Assembly: GCF_000963255.1 (NCBI RefSeq)
Contig: NZ_JYOV01000021.1
Span: 1 to 64,000 of the forward strand
Direction of reading: 5' to 3'
Source of the DNA: Streptococcus infantis
Lineage (GTDB): Bacteria; Bacillota; Bacilli; Lactobacillales; Streptococcaceae
DNA length: 64,000 bases
In this document: in pieces, positions 1-9,556 of the stretch
Layout of the letters: each line of letters opens with the position of its first letter
Numbering within the stretch: position 1 is the stretch's first letter
Position numbers and translations under genes: made by a program
Notes under the pieces: generated by a model
Databases searched by the model: none
What the model was told of the DNA's origin: nothing
What the model saw: the letters and a program-made list of their open reading frames with translations, nothing else

Positions 1-579
1 GTGATTGCGGATGATAGCTTGTGTTCTTCCCTCAAGAACAGTAATGATATTGAGCTGATCAAAATCTTGTGCGATAAAACTCATCTTTCCCTTGGTAAAG
101 GCATACTCGTCCCAAGACATAATCTCTGGAAGACAAGAAAAATCATGCTTAAAGTGAAAGTCATTGAGCTTACGAATGACAGTTGAAGTTGAAATGGATA
201 GCTGATGTGCAATATCAGTCATAGAAGTCTTTTCAATTAACTTTTGAGCAATCTTTTGGTTGATAATACGAGGAATTTGATGATTCTTCTTGACGAGAGA
301 GGTTTCGGCGACCATCATTTTCGAGCAATGATAGCACTTGAATCGACGCTTTTTCAGAAGAATTCTGGTAGGCATACCAGTCGTTTCGAGGTAAGGAATC
401 TTAGAATGTTTTTGAAAGTCATATTTCTTCATTTGACTTCCGCAATCAGGGCAAGATGGGGCGTCGTAGTCCAGTTTAGCGATGATTTCTTTGTAGGTAT
501 TCATATTGATGATGTCTAGAATCTGGATATTAGGGTCTTTGATATCGAGCAGTTTTGTGATAAAATGTAATTGTTCCAT
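1..579 (-). CDS. ISL3-family transposase, N-terminal part (cut by window edge)
   Basis: Reading leftward from the ATG at 579, 193 codons are open and run off the window at position 1. The N-terminus holds a zinc-ribbon pattern (CPDC near residues 43-46, CYHC near 83-86), then a helix-turn-helix stretch, and the motif MSWDEYAF with the probable first catalytic Asp of a DDE domain. This order is typical of ISL3 elements such as pneumococcal IS1167, which I think is the closest relative. Full-length members are about 400 residues, so roughly half the protein is missing. Whether the complete gene is intact cannot be judged here. Confidence 0.85.
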   Translation of the reverse strand, partial: MEQLHFITKLLDIKDPNIQILDIINMNTYKEIIAKLDYDAPSCPDCGSQMKKYDFQKHSKIPYLETTGMPTRILLKKRRFKCYHCSKMMVAETSLVKKNHQIPRIINQKIAQKLIEKTSMTDIAHQLSISTSTVIRKLNDFHFKHDFSCLPEIMSWDEYAFTKGKMSFIAQDFDQLNIITVLEGRTQAIIRNH

Positions 580-703
580 AGGATTCTTTCTAATGAGTTG
601 TTTGATCGCTTTTCATTATAGGTCATATGGGACTTTTTTTCTACACAAAAATAGGCTCCATAAGATCCATAGGGGATTTACCCACTACAAATATTAAAGA
701 GCC
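1..703 (-). mobile_element. Partial ISL3-type insertion sequence (IS1167-like), one end
   Basis: The transposase gene is followed on its promoter side by about 124 bases of noncoding DNA. This ends in a sequence that, read on the minus strand, begins GGCTCTTTAATATTTG. ISL3 ends commonly begin GGCTCTT, so I place the terminal inverted repeat boundary near 703. The other end and any target duplication lie outside the window, so the boundary is inferred. Confidence 0.65.
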
Positions 704-746
704 AAAAATAGGTAAATTTATGGTAAAATGGAAATAGAAAGTTGAA

Positions 747-1277
747 ATGATGAGTTATTTTAAAAAGTATAGATTTGACAAATCCAAGTTTAAGTTAGGG
801 ATGCGAACTTTCAAGACAGGGATTGCTGTTTTTTTAGTTCTCATGATTTTTGGTTTTTTTGGTTGGAAAGGACTTCAGATTGGAGCCTTGACTGCAGTTT
901 TTAGTTTAAGAGAAGACTTTGACAAGAGTGTTCATTTTGGTACTTCTCGTATTCTCGGAAATAGTATCGGTGGTTTTTATGCCCTGATTTTCTTTCTCTT
1001 AAATAATCTTTTTCACGGTGCCTTCTGGGTAACCCTCCTTGTTGTTCCAATTTGCACCATGTTAACCATTATGACAAATGTTGCTATGAACAATAAAGCA
1101 GGTGTTATCGGTGGAGTTGCGGCTATGTTGATTATTACCTTATCAATTCCAAACGGTGAGACCGTTTTGTACGTGTTTGCCCGAGTTTTTGAAACATTTA
1201 TGGGTGTTTTTGTAGCAATTCTTGTAAATTACGATATTGATCGTTTACGGAGCATTTTATTGAAAAAAACAAAATAA
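747..1277 (+). CDS. Aromatic acid exporter family (ArAE_1/DUF939-like) membrane protein
   Basis: This is a 176-residue integral membrane protein with about four hydrophobic segments (roughly residues 22-45, 72-90, 92-112 and 118-165). It has the charged N-terminus and the inter-helix LREDFDKSV stretch seen in ArAE_1/DUF939 proteins. Members are proposed exporters of aromatic acids, but many short versions are uncharacterised, so the substrate is unknown. Two adjacent ATG codons (747 and 750) could start it; the ribosome site is weak. It lies between the IS end and the GlnR-controlled promoter and is probably transcribed alone. Insertion of the IS just upstream may have altered its promoter. 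Confidence 0.7.
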   Translation: MMSYFKKYRFDKSKFKLGMRTFKTGIAVFLVLMIFGFFGWKGLQIGALTAVFSLREDFDKSVHFGTSRILGNSIGGFYALIFFLLNNLFHGAFWVTLLVVPICTMLTIMTNVAMNNKAGVIGGVAAMLIITLSIPNGETVLYVFARVFETFMGVFVAILVNYDIDRLRSILLKKTK

Positions 1278-1330
1278 TGTCACAAGATATAACATTATTG
1301 ATTGACGATTGAATTTTTTTAGACTATAAT
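1278..1330 (+). promoter_or_regulatory. glnRA promoter with GlnR operator
   Basis: A perfect match to the GlnR/TnrA consensus TGT-N-A-N7-T-N-ACA lies at 1278-1294. It is followed by -35 TTGACG (1302-1307), a 17-base spacer and -10 TATAAT (1325-1330). An operator just upstream of the -35 fits autorepression of glnRA by GlnR when glutamine is plentiful, as known in low-GC Gram-positives. Confidence 0.9.
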
Positions 1331-1352
1331 AGACAGAAAGAAGGAAGTGTAC

Positions 1353-1709
1353 ATGAAGGAAAAAGAATTTCGTCGCAATATGGCAGTTTTTCCTATTGGT
1401 AGTGTTATGAAACTGACCGATCTTTCGGCGCGCCAAATTCGTTATTATGAAGACCAGGAATTGATTAAGCCTGATCGTAACGAGGGCAATCGCCGTATGT
1501 ATTCTTTGAATGACATGGATCGATTGCTTGAGATTAAAGATTATATCTCTGAAGGTCTTAACATTGCTGCCATCAAGAAAAAATATGCTGAACGTGAGGC
1601 GAAGTCTAAAAAACCAGTGAGTCAAACTGAAGTGCGTAGAGCGCTTCGGAATGAAGTTCTTCAGCAAAGTCGCTTCGCTTCTCAACAATCACCTTTTGGT
1701 CGCGGTTAG
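1353..1709 (+). CDS. glnR: GlnR, MerR-family nitrogen repressor
   Basis: This 118-residue MerR-type DNA-binding protein represses nitrogen-assimilation genes together with feedback-inhibited glutamine synthetase. The winged-helix segment covers about residues 11-80 ([19 protein letters not shown], then the NEGNRRMYS wing). The short C-terminal tail after residue 85 is the part that senses glutamine synthetase in Bacillus GlnR. I chose the ATG at 1353, five bases after AAGGAAG, over a GTG six bases upstream that lies inside the ribosome site. It is followed 35 bases later by glnA in one operon, behind a consensus GlnR box. Confidence 0.95.
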   Translation: MKEKEFRRNMAVFPIGSVMKLTDLSARQIRYYEDQELIKPDRNEGNRRMYSLNDMDRLLEIKDYISEGLNIAAIKKKYAEREAKSKKPVSQTEVRRALRNEVLQQSRFASQQSPFGRG

Positions 1710-1744
1710 GCAACCGCAAGTCGTCATATATAAGGAGAAAAACC

Positions 1745-3091
1745 ATGCCAATCACAGCTGCAGATATTCGTCGTGAAGTTAAGGAAAAAAATGTAACCTT
1801 TATCCGTCTCATGTTTTCAGATATTTTGGGAACTATGAAAAACGTCGAAATTCCTGCTACAGATGAACAACTAGACAAGGTCTTGTCAAATAAGGCTATG
1901 TTTGATGGATCTTCTATTGAAGGGTTTGTTCGTATCAACGAATCTGATATGTACCTATACCCTGACTTGGACACTTGGACAGTCTTTCCTTGGGGAGATG
2001 AGAACGGTAGTGTCGCAGGATTGATCTGTGATGTCTATACAACAGAAGGGGAACCATTTGCGGGAGATCCTCGTGGAAACCTCAAACGTGCTCTTCGTCA
2101 TATGGAAGAAGTTGGATTCAAATCTTTCAACCTTGGACCAGAGCCAGAATTCTTCCTATTTAAGCTTGATGAAAATGGAGACCCAACTCTTGAGGTAAAT
2201 GACAAGGGTGGTTACTTTGATTTGGCACCTACAGATCTTGCTGATAACACTCGTCGTGAGATCGTTAACGTCTTGACCAAAATGGGATTTGAAGTTGAAG
2301 CAAGTCACCACGAAGTTGCTGTAGGTCAACATGAGATTGACTTTAAGTACGATGAAGTTCTTCGTGCTTGTGATAAGATTCAAATCTTTAAACTCGTTGT
2401 AAAAACAATTGCCCGTAAACATGGTCTCTATGCAACCTTTATGGCTAAACCAAAATTTGGTATCGCTGGTTCAGGTATGCACTGTAATATGTCTTTGTTT
2501 GATGCTGAAGGAAACAATGCCTTCTTTGATCCAAATGATCCAAAAGGCATGCAGTTGTCAGAAACTGCTTACTACTTCCTTGGTGGTTTGATCAAACATG
2601 CCTACAACTATACTGCTATCATGAACCCAACCGTTAACTCATACAAACGTTTGGTTCCAGGCTACGAAGCCCCTGTTTACATCGCTTGGGCTGGCCGTAA
2701 CCGTTCACCACTTGTCCGCGTACCAGCATCACGCGGAATGGGAACACGTTTGGAGTTGCGTTCAGTGGACCCAATGGCGAACCCATATATTGCTATGGCT
2801 GTTCTTTTAGAAGTTGGTTTGAACGGTATCGAAAACAAAATCGAAGCACCAGCACCAATCGAAGAAAATATCTACATCATGACTGCTGAAGAGCGTAAAG
2901 AAGCTGGGATTACTGACCTTCCATCAACTCTTCACAATGCTTTGAAAGCTTTGACAGAAGACGAAGTGGTTAAAGCAGCTCTAGGTGAGCACATCTATAC
3001 TAGTTTCCTTGAAGCTAAACGTATCGAGTGGGCAAGCTACGCTACCTTCGTTTCGCAATGGGAAATTGACAACTACCTAGATCTTTACTAA
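1745..3091 (+). CDS. glnA: Type I glutamine synthetase
   Basis: It makes glutamine from glutamate, ammonia and ATP in the cytoplasm. The protein is 448 residues, as expected for the GSI-alpha class of Firmicutes. Visible motifs are MFDGSSIEG (52-60), GPEPEFF (131-137) with the metal-binding Glu, [12 protein letters not shown], the [10 protein letters not shown] substrate loop, [17 protein letters not shown], and [10 protein letters not shown] near the C-terminal third. There is no adenylylation-type insertion, consistent with control by feedback inhibition and GlnR. It starts 7 bases after AAGGAGA and is the second gene of glnRA. Confidence 0.97.
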   Translation: MPITAADIRREVKEKNVTFIRLMFSDILGTMKNVEIPATDEQLDKVLSNKAMFDGSSIEGFVRINESDMYLYPDLDTWTVFPWGDENGSVAGLICDVYTTEGEPFAGDPRGNLKRALRHMEEVGFKSFNLGPEPEFFLFKLDENGDPTLEVNDKGGYFDLAPTDLADNTRREIVNVLTKMGFEVEASHHEVAVGQHEIDFKYDEVLRACDKIQIFKLVVKTIARKHGLYATFMAKPKFGIAGSGMHCNMSLFDAEGNNAFFDPNDPKGMQLSETAYYFLGGLIKHAYNYTAIMNPTVNSYKRLVPGYEAPVYIAWAGRNRSPLVRVPASRGMGTRLELRSVDPMANPYIAMAVLLEVGLNGIENKIEAPAPIEENIYIMTAEERKEAGITDLPSTLHNALKALTEDEVVKAALGEHIYTSFLEAKRIEWASYATFVSQWEIDNYLDLY

Positions 3092-3102
3092 TGATAAATC
3101 AG

Positions 3103-3132
3103 AAAGATTGTCCGTGAGGACGATCTTTTTTT
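3103..3132 (+). terminator. Rho-independent terminator after glnA
   Basis: An 11-base stem (AAAGATTGTCC with GGACGATCTTT, one G-T pair) and a GTGA loop are followed by a T-run. Confidence 0.9.
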
Positions 3133-3133
3133 C

Positions 3134-3184
3134 TTGCATTTTGTATCGAGGTGTGATATATTTTGTATAACGAAGTGCGATATA
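3134..3184 (+). promoter_or_regulatory. padR operon promoter with repeated operator-like sequence
   Basis: -35 TTGCAT (3134-3139), a 17-base spacer and -10 TATATT (3157-3162) are visible. GAGGTGTGATATA (3148-3160), overlapping the -10, is repeated as GAAGTGCGATATA at 3172-3184 just after the likely transcription start. The 24-base spacing and the position suggest an autoregulatory PadR site; this is inference. Confidence 0.65.
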
Positions 3185-3210
3185 TCGAACTAAATAGGAG
3201 GTCTGGTTAA

Positions 3211-3531
3211 ATGGAATTAACAGATAAGATTAGGCGTGTCTACCTTCCCATGACTGAAACGGGTTTTTATATTCTATTCTGTCTGCAAAAGGAGAACCAT
3301 GGTTATGGTATTACACAAAAGGTCAAAGAGATGACAGATTCACAGGTTTCAATTAGTCCTGGGACCATGTATGGAACCCTGTCAAAGATGGAAAAGGATG
3401 GTTTGATTTCCTTTGTCCGAGAAGAGGAAAAACGAAAAATCTATCAGATAACAGACTTGGGCCGAAAAGTTTTAGACATTGAGTTGAAACGTATTGAACG
3501 GCTCTATAGAAACAGTCGGGAGGAGCTTTGA
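3211..3531 (+). CDS. PadR-family transcriptional regulator
   Basis: This 106-residue winged-helix protein carries the PadR signature: GFYILFCLQKENHGYGI, then SPGTMYGTLSKMEKDGLI and a wing EEEKRKIYQIT. The family usually represses adjacent membrane or transporter genes and is released by drugs or envelope stress. It starts at an ATG after AGGAGG. The stop overlaps the next start (TGATG), so it is translationally coupled to a DUF2812 gene, the classic arrangement in which PadR controls its neighbour. Duplicated sequence around the promoter is a candidate binding site. The effector is unknown. Confidence 0.9.
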   Translation: MELTDKIRRVYLPMTETGFYILFCLQKENHGYGITQKVKEMTDSQVSISPGTMYGTLSKMEKDGLISFVREEEKRKIYQITDLGRKVLDIELKRIERLYRNSREEL

Positions 3532-4103
3532 TGGAAAAGAAAGTTTATAGGATTTGTACCATTGCGGATTATGATAGAGAAGCTCTCTATCTCAGGGAAA
3601 TGCATGCTCAGGGCTGGAAATTTAAGGAAGCAAGTTACTCTAACTTAGTAGTTGCGGTTAAGTATACATTTGAAAAGTGCCAACCGGAGCAGGTGGTTTA
3701 TCAGTTGGACTTTTATCCTATGAAAAAATCAGAGAGAGGCACCTATTTACAGCTGTTTAAAGATTGTAGCTGGGAGCATATTACAGACTTTAATGGTTTT
3801 TCCTATTTTAGAAAACCTTATTCTCAAATTGAATCAGATGCAGAGTTTGAAATTTATAACGATGTGGCCGGGAAGTTAGCTATGGTCAAGCGCATTTTAA
3901 TGATGCGGATGCTTCCTGTCTTGCTTCTCTTTTCAGTGCTACTACCGGTTTTCTCAAAGTTACTCAGTGGAAGAGGTTCTTTCGGTTGGGGAATGTTTTT
4001 GATTGTTATCATAGACTGTATTTTATTGATCGTTTTTGCGATTCAGATTTCTTATATTTTTTGGAGATTGATTCAAAAGTGGAAAGAATTATCCGATAAA
4101 TAA
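3531..4103 (+). CDS. DUF2812 domain membrane protein (first copy)
   Basis: This 190-residue protein has a soluble N-terminal DUF2812 domain (residues 1-105: DREALYLREMHAQGWKF, then the QLDFYP and CSWEHITDFNGFSYF segments) and two C-terminal membrane helices (about 123-145 and 153-180). Members often sit beside PadR regulators and are of unknown biochemical function. I use the ATG at 3531, which overlaps the padR stop by one base and follows AGGAGC; a TTG three bases earlier is also possible. It is co-transcribed with padR and a paralogue 34 bases downstream. Confidence 0.8.
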   Translation: MEKKVYRICTIADYDREALYLREMHAQGWKFKEASYSNLVVAVKYTFEKCQPEQVVYQLDFYPMKKSERGTYLQLFKDCSWEHITDFNGFSYFRKPYSQIESDAEFEIYNDVAGKLAMVKRILMMRMLPVLLLFSVLLPVFSKLLSGRGSFGWGMFLIVIIDCILLIVFAIQISYIFWRLIQKWKELSDK

Positions 4104-4137
4104 AATCAAGCATGTTTTCTAATTTGGAGGTCAGACA

Positions 4138-4644
4138 ATGAATAGCAAAGTACAATTTCGAATGTTTACCATTTTTGATTTGGATAAGGTAGAAGATTAT
4201 TTGCATGAGATGCATTTGAAAGGTTGGAAATATAAATCGAATCGTTTTGGTTTTTTCTATTTTGAACAATGCCAATCAGATGATGTGATTTACCGTGTGT
4301 GGAATACTAGCTACCTTAGAAAAAATGAGATGGAGTTACAAAGTGTTAAGGATAGAGACTGGGAATTTGTGGAGGGGTGTTCTTATTCTGTTTTTCGAAA
4401 AGCGACTTGTGATGTAGATTCAAATGATCAATCTTTCATGGACAATCGTCTTCGATGGGCTGATGTGAAATCTAGACTTCGTACATCTACAGTTTCTATC
4501 TCTGGCGGTCTAGTTATTTGTATGAGCTTGTTTCGCGAAAGTCTCTCCCAGTCTTTCTTCCTTATTTTTGCCCTTTATGCTCTCATGATTTCTTATCTAA
4601 TCTATAGTTTTTACAGACTTAGACGGAAATATCTGGTTGATTGA
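4138..4644 (+). CDS. DUF2812 domain membrane protein (second copy)
   Basis: This 168-residue paralogue of the preceding gene has the same N-terminal pattern (DLDKVEDYLHEMHLKGWKY, then DRDWEFVEGCSYSVFR) and two C-terminal hydrophobic stretches near residues 115-135 and 138-158. Similarity to the upstream protein is clear in the LHEMHxxGWK motif, so the pair probably arose by duplication. It starts after TGGAGG and is the last gene of the PadR operon. The function is unknown; a membrane-bound partner of its neighbour is plausible. Confidence 0.78.
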   Translation: MNSKVQFRMFTIFDLDKVEDYLHEMHLKGWKYKSNRFGFFYFEQCQSDDVIYRVWNTSYLRKNEMELQSVKDRDWEFVEGCSYSVFRKATCDVDSNDQSFMDNRLRWADVKSRLRTSTVSISGGLVICMSLFRESLSQSFFLIFALYALMISYLIYSFYRLRRKYLVD

Positions 4645-4673
4645 CATTGGTTTCTAGGTCCTTAGACCGATTT

Positions 4674-4700
4674 TTAGCACTCTTGATAAAAGAGTGCTAA
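4674..4700 (+). promoter_or_regulatory. CIRCE element 1 (upstream of hrcA promoter)
   Basis: A perfect CIRCE palindrome (TTAGCACTC-N9-GAGTGCTAA) is immediately followed by a T-rich run. It lies 17 bases before the -35 and is a HrcA operator. The hairpin plus T-run also looks able to terminate the upstream PadR/DUF2812 transcript. Confidence 0.93.
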
Positions 4701-4717
4701 TTTTTTGAGTTTTTGTC

Positions 4718-4745
4718 TTGACATTCTCTTTTAAGGGTGTATAAT
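4718..4745 (+). promoter_or_regulatory. Sigma-A promoter of the hrcA-grpE-dnaK operon
   Basis: -35 TTGACA (4718-4723), a 16-base spacer and -10 TATAAT (4740-4745), placed between two CIRCE operators. Confidence 0.9.
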
Positions 4746-4756
4746 AGAATCATGAG

Positions 4757-4783
4757 TTAGCACTTGGATGTATCGAGTGCTAA
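4757..4783 (+). promoter_or_regulatory. CIRCE element 2 (hrcA leader)
   Basis: TTAGCACTT-N9-GAGTGCTAA has one mismatch in the left arm. It lies at the expected transcription start, downstream of the -10, as is usual for HrcA repression. Confidence 0.92.
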
Positions 4784-4809
4784 AAGATCTATCAGAGAGG
4801 GGTAGCGAG

Positions 4810-5844
4810 ATGGTTACAGAACGTCAGCAGAATATTTTAAATCTGATTATTGACATCTTTACCAAAACGCACGAACCTGTTGGATCTAAGGCCTTGCAAG
4901 AGTCTATCAACTCTAGTAGTGCTACCATTCGAAATGATATGGCAGCTCTAGAAAAGCAAGGTTTGCTTGAAAAGGCTCATACTTCCAGTGGTCGGATGCC
5001 GAGTGTGGCTGGATTTCAATACTATGTAAAACACTCCTTGTCCTTCGACCGTTTAGCTGAGAATCAAGTTTATGAGATTGTAAAAGCCTTTGATCAAGAA
5101 TTCTTCAAGCTTGAGGATATCCTTCAAGAGGCAACTAAAATCTTGTCAGACTTGAGTGGTTGTACGGTTGTAGCACTGGATGTCGAACCAAGTAGGCAGA
5201 AGCTGACAGCTTTTGATATTGTTGTCCTCGGACAACATACAGCTCTGGCAGTTTTTACGCTTGATGAGTCTAGAACAGTTACCAGTCAGTTTTTGATTCC
5301 GAGAAATTTCTTGCAGGAGGATTTAAATCGCCTCAAAACCATGATTCAAGAACGTTTCCTGGATCAGACTGTTTTGGATATTCACTACAAGATTCGGACA
5401 GAGATTCCGCAAATTATCCAACGTTACTTTACAACAACGGATAATGTTATGGATCTTATTGAGCATATCTTCAAAGAGATGTTCAATGAAAATATCGTGG
5501 TTTCTGGCAAAGTCAATCTTCTGAATTTCGCTAATTTAGCGGCCTATCAATTTTTTGATCAGCCACAAAAGGTAGCTTTGGAAATTCGAGAGAATCTGAT
5601 TGGCGATCAGATGCAAAGTGTCCGAGTTGCGGATAGCCAAGAATCTTGTCTTGCTGACTTAGCAGTGATTAGCAGTAAGTTCCTGATTCCCTATCGTGGA
5701 TTTGGAATTCTTGCGATTATAGGTCCGGTAAATCTGGATTATCAACAATTGGTTAATCAACTTAATGTTGTCAATCGAGTTTTGACTATGAAGTTGACGG
5801 ATTTTTACCGCTATCTCAGCAGTAATCACTATGAAGTGAATTAA
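4810..5844 (+). CDS. hrcA: HrcA, heat-shock repressor
   Basis: This 344-residue repressor binds CIRCE elements and needs GroEL for activity. The N-terminal winged helix is clear (residues about 8-60, with [22 protein letters not shown] and the SSGRMPS wing). The rest is the GAF-like and dimerisation region typical of HrcA. An in-frame ATG 42 bases upstream exists, but it lies within CIRCE 2. The ATG at 4810, after AGAGG and matching the usual MVTERQQ start, is preferred. It is first gene of the hrcA-grpE-dnaK cluster and presumably autoregulated by the two CIRCEs. Confidence 0.95.
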   Translation: MVTERQQNILNLIIDIFTKTHEPVGSKALQESINSSSATIRNDMAALEKQGLLEKAHTSSGRMPSVAGFQYYVKHSLSFDRLAENQVYEIVKAFDQEFFKLEDILQEATKILSDLSGCTVVALDVEPSRQKLTAFDIVVLGQHTALAVFTLDESRTVTSQFLIPRNFLQEDLNRLKTMIQERFLDQTVLDIHYKIRTEIPQIIQRYFTTTDNVMDLIEHIFKEMFNENIVVSGKVNLLNFANLAAYQFFDQPQKVALEIRENLIGDQMQSVRVADSQESCLADLAVISSKFLIPYRGFGILAIIGPVNLDYQQLVNQLNVVNRVLTMKLTDFYRYLSSNHYEVN

Positions 5845-5870
5845 GATTGAAATCATTAAAGGAGGCGAAA

Positions 5871-6386
5871 ATGGCCCAAGATATTAAAAATGAAGAAGTA
5901 AAAGAAGAGGAAGTTGTGGAAACAGCTGAAGAAACAACTCCTGAGAAGTCTGAACTGGACTTGGCAAATGAACGTGCCGAAGAATTTGAAAACAAATATC
6001 TTCGAGCTCATGCAGAGATGCAAAATATTCAGCGCCGTGCCAATGAAGAACGTCAACTCTTGCAACGCTATCGCAGCCAAGATTTGGCAAAAGCAATCTT
6101 ACCATCACTAGATAACTTAGAGCGTGCCCTTGCCGTTGAAGGTTTGACAGATGATGTGAAGAAGGGCTTGGAAATGGTGCAAGAAAGTTTGGTACATGCT
6201 CTAAAAGAAGAAGGAATTGAAGAAATTCCAGCGGATGGTGAATTTGACCATAACTACCATATGGCAATTCAAACAGTCCCAGCAGATGACGAACATCCAG
6301 CAGATACCATCGCACAAGTCTTCCAAAAAGGTTACAAACTCCATGACCGCATCCTAAGACCGGCTATGGTAGTGGTTTATAACTAG
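5871..6386 (+). CDS. grpE: GrpE, DnaK nucleotide-exchange factor
   Basis: This 171-residue co-chaperone releases ADP from DnaK. It has an acidic, disordered N-terminus (residues 1-40), a long coiled coil (about 40-95, with [19 protein letters not shown]), then the GrpE beta domain with [10 protein letters not shown] and the C-terminal [16 protein letters not shown]. The start at 5871 follows a strong AAAGGAGG, while upstream in-frame codons would overlap hrcA. It is 26 bases after hrcA and in the same operon. A 370-base structured spacer follows before dnaK. Confidence 0.95.
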   Translation: MAQDIKNEEVKEEEVVETAEETTPEKSELDLANERAEEFENKYLRAHAEMQNIQRRANEERQLLQRYRSQDLAKAILPSLDNLERALAVEGLTDDVKKGLEMVQESLVHALKEEGIEEIPADGEFDHNYHMAIQTVPADDEHPADTIAQVFQKGYKLHDRILRPAMVVVYN

Positions 6387-6390
6387 GCAA

Positions 6391-6505
6391 TTCTGACGGT
6401 AGCTAAAGCAACTCGTCAGAAAACGGCAATCGCTATGGCGTTTGCCTAGCCTCCTTACTAACTCGTCGTCGAAATAATATCGATTTCGACTCCTCGTGTC
6501 GTAAC
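6391..6505 (+). repeat. Structured intergenic repeat, copy A (between grpE and dnaK)
   Basis: Three successive hairpins are visible: TTCTGACG/CGTCAGAA (6391-6398 with 6414-6421); a central ACGGCAATCGCTATGGCG..TTGCC hairpin (6423-6446); and GTCGAAAT/ATTTCGAC with loop AATATCG (6468-6490). They are followed by GTCGTAA. The same arrangement recurs after dnaK with the central hairpin and loop sequences conserved but outer stems different. I do not recognise it as BOX or RUP. Confidence 0.75.
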
Positions 6506-6557
6506 ATAATAGAAACCTTGTCCGAAACGACAATAAACTATGAAAGAAAGATAAGAA

Positions 6558-6715
6558 GCAAGCCGGAGGCTTGCAAAGCAGATATTTCCCGCCGTGGTGA
6601 AAGTTTCAGTAGCTCATGCTACTGAAACAGGGGATTTTTGAGACAGTAGGCTCAAAAATAAGTGATGAAATCCCGAAGGGAGTTGCTCACGTCCCCACCA
6701 CTTTAGGGAAAATAT
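6558..6715 (+). ncRNA. Multi-branched structured leader upstream of dnaK
   Basis: Nested pairings can be drawn by eye. GCAAGCC/GGCTTGC (6558-6574) stands alone. The outer ATATTTCCC (6582-6590) pairs with GGGAAAATAT (6706-6715), and GTGGTG (6594-6599) pairs with CACCAC (6696-6701). Inside are an 11-bp hairpin with loop TCAT (6603-6628), ATTTTTGAG/CTCAAAAAT (6634-6659) and TCCC/GGGA (6671-6681). The loop CAGTAG at 6644-6649 could also pair with CTACTG at 6619-6624. It may be a cis-regulatory or processed RNA; the function is unknown. Confidence 0.6.
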
Positions 6716-6744
6716 CAAAAAGAAAAAAAGAATATAAAATTTAA

Positions 6745-8580
<1,836 letters not shown>

Positions 8581-8587
8581 CTCGTTA

Positions 8588-8708
8588 AGAATGACTAATC
8601 ACTAAAGTGATTGTCATTCTACGGCAATCGCTATGGCGACTTGCCTAAACGCCTTACTAGTTCAAAAACAAAGTATAATCGACTTTGTTTTTGAACGTCG
8701 TAATGATA
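8588..8708 (+). repeat. Structured intergenic repeat, copy B (after dnaK)
   Basis: It has the same three-hairpin plan as the copy before dnaK. AGAATGAC/GTCATTCT (8588-8595 with 8613-8620) encloses a CTAAAG apex, as in copy A. The central hairpin ACGGCAATCGCTATGGCG is identical (8621-8638). A 15-bp perfect stem (8660-8674 with 8682-8696) has loop ATAATCG. Then comes GTCGTAATGATAG. Stems differ from copy A but remain paired. Confidence 0.75.
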
Positions 8709-8718
8709 GGAAGAAATC

Positions 8719-8746
8719 CAGAGGTTGCAACCCAGCCTCTGTTTTT
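8719..8746 (+). terminator. Terminator after dnaK
   Basis: CAGAGG (8719-8724) pairs with CCTCTG (8736-8741), followed by TTTTT. A short stem of moderate strength. Confidence 0.65.
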
Positions 8747-8769
8747 CGGTAAAATAGAGGATGTTGCGA

Positions 8770-9402
8770 ATGAAAAAAGTACTTTGTATCATTTATCCTA
8801 ATTTTTCTCTTTATGAGATAACCACTTTAACGAGTACTTTAGCTCTGTCTTTTGATATCACGATTGATTATGTCGCTTCAGATCACTCGATGGTGGTCTC
8901 TGAGGATGGTTTGCCCTGTCAACCGACCAAAACACTAGATCAGATCCGTATAGAAGAGTATTCTTGTGTGATTTTGCCAGGAATGGTAAACATAGGACCT
9001 GCCCTACAGGATGAGAAATTGATTTCGTTCTTGAGGAACCTTGGTGAGCAAGATATCCTCATTGCAGCCATTTCTTCAGCGCCTCTTTTATTGGCGAAAG
9101 CAGGCTTGTTGAAGGACACGAAATTTACAGGTGGCATTTGGCAAAACTTCTTTGACTATTTTGAATTTATGCCACGTGAAAATTTCCAACCAAAAGTTCT
9201 TGTGCAAGATAAACAAATCATTACGGCTATTGGTTTTGCGCATCAAGAGTTTGCAAGGAAAGTGATTCTAAGTTTAGGGTTGGCAGAGAATACGGATAAC
9301 TATTTTAAAGAACAGAACGAGCACGCTGAAGAGGATTTGATATTTACTCTACCAGACCAAGAATTTGAACAAGTGAAGCGAAGTATAGAAAACATCCTCT
9401 AA
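8770..9402 (+). CDS. DJ-1/PfpI family protein lacking the usual cysteine
   Basis: This 210-residue alpha/beta protein has the DJ-1/PfpI (class I amidotransferase-like) fold order: KVLCIIYPNFSLYEITTL at the N-terminus, a central VILPGM strand, then the nucleophile-elbow region AAISSAPLLLAKAGLL. In most members the elbow carries a reactive Cys; here both positions are Ser. Catalysis by the usual thiol is therefore unlikely, although a binding or regulatory role remains possible. I prefer the ATG at 8770, eight bases after AGAGGA, over the one at 8761. It lies between dnaK and dnaJ, as in pneumococcus. Confidence 0.82.
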   Translation: MKKVLCIIYPNFSLYEITTLTSTLALSFDITIDYVASDHSMVVSEDGLPCQPTKTLDQIRIEEYSCVILPGMVNIGPALQDEKLISFLRNLGEQDILIAAISSAPLLLAKAGLLKDTKFTGGIWQNFFDYFEFMPRENFQPKVLVQDKQIITAIGFAHQEFARKVILSLGLAENTDNYFKEQNEHAEEDLIFTLPDQEFEQVKRSIENIL

Positions 9403-9433
9403 AGATTTACTTATAAATTATAGAAAGGAACAA

Positions 9434-9546
9434 AGAGCGTTCGGGGAATTGAACTCGAGCGGAAAGCTTGGAAATTAGATAAACCTCCTAAGAAATCAGG
9501 ATTTCTTGTCGGTTTCCTAAATTTCAGTCGCTTTCTGTTCGCTCTT
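9434..9546 (+). other. Structured spacer before dnaJ
   Basis: AAGAGCG near 9434 pairs with CGCTCTT near 9540. GCGGAAAGC can pair with GCTTTC, GGAAATTAG with CTAAATTTC, and AGAAAT with ATTTCT in the centre, giving one long imperfect hairpin that ends 10 bases before the dnaJ ATG. No Shine-Dalgarno sequence is visible upstream of dnaJ. Confidence 0.55.
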
Positions 9547-9556
9547 AGTATCTTGT

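Noticed and set aside
5884..6315. 143-codon minus-strand frame inside grpE
   Set aside because: Antisense to well-conserved grpE codons; Leu/His-rich shadow with no ribosome site.
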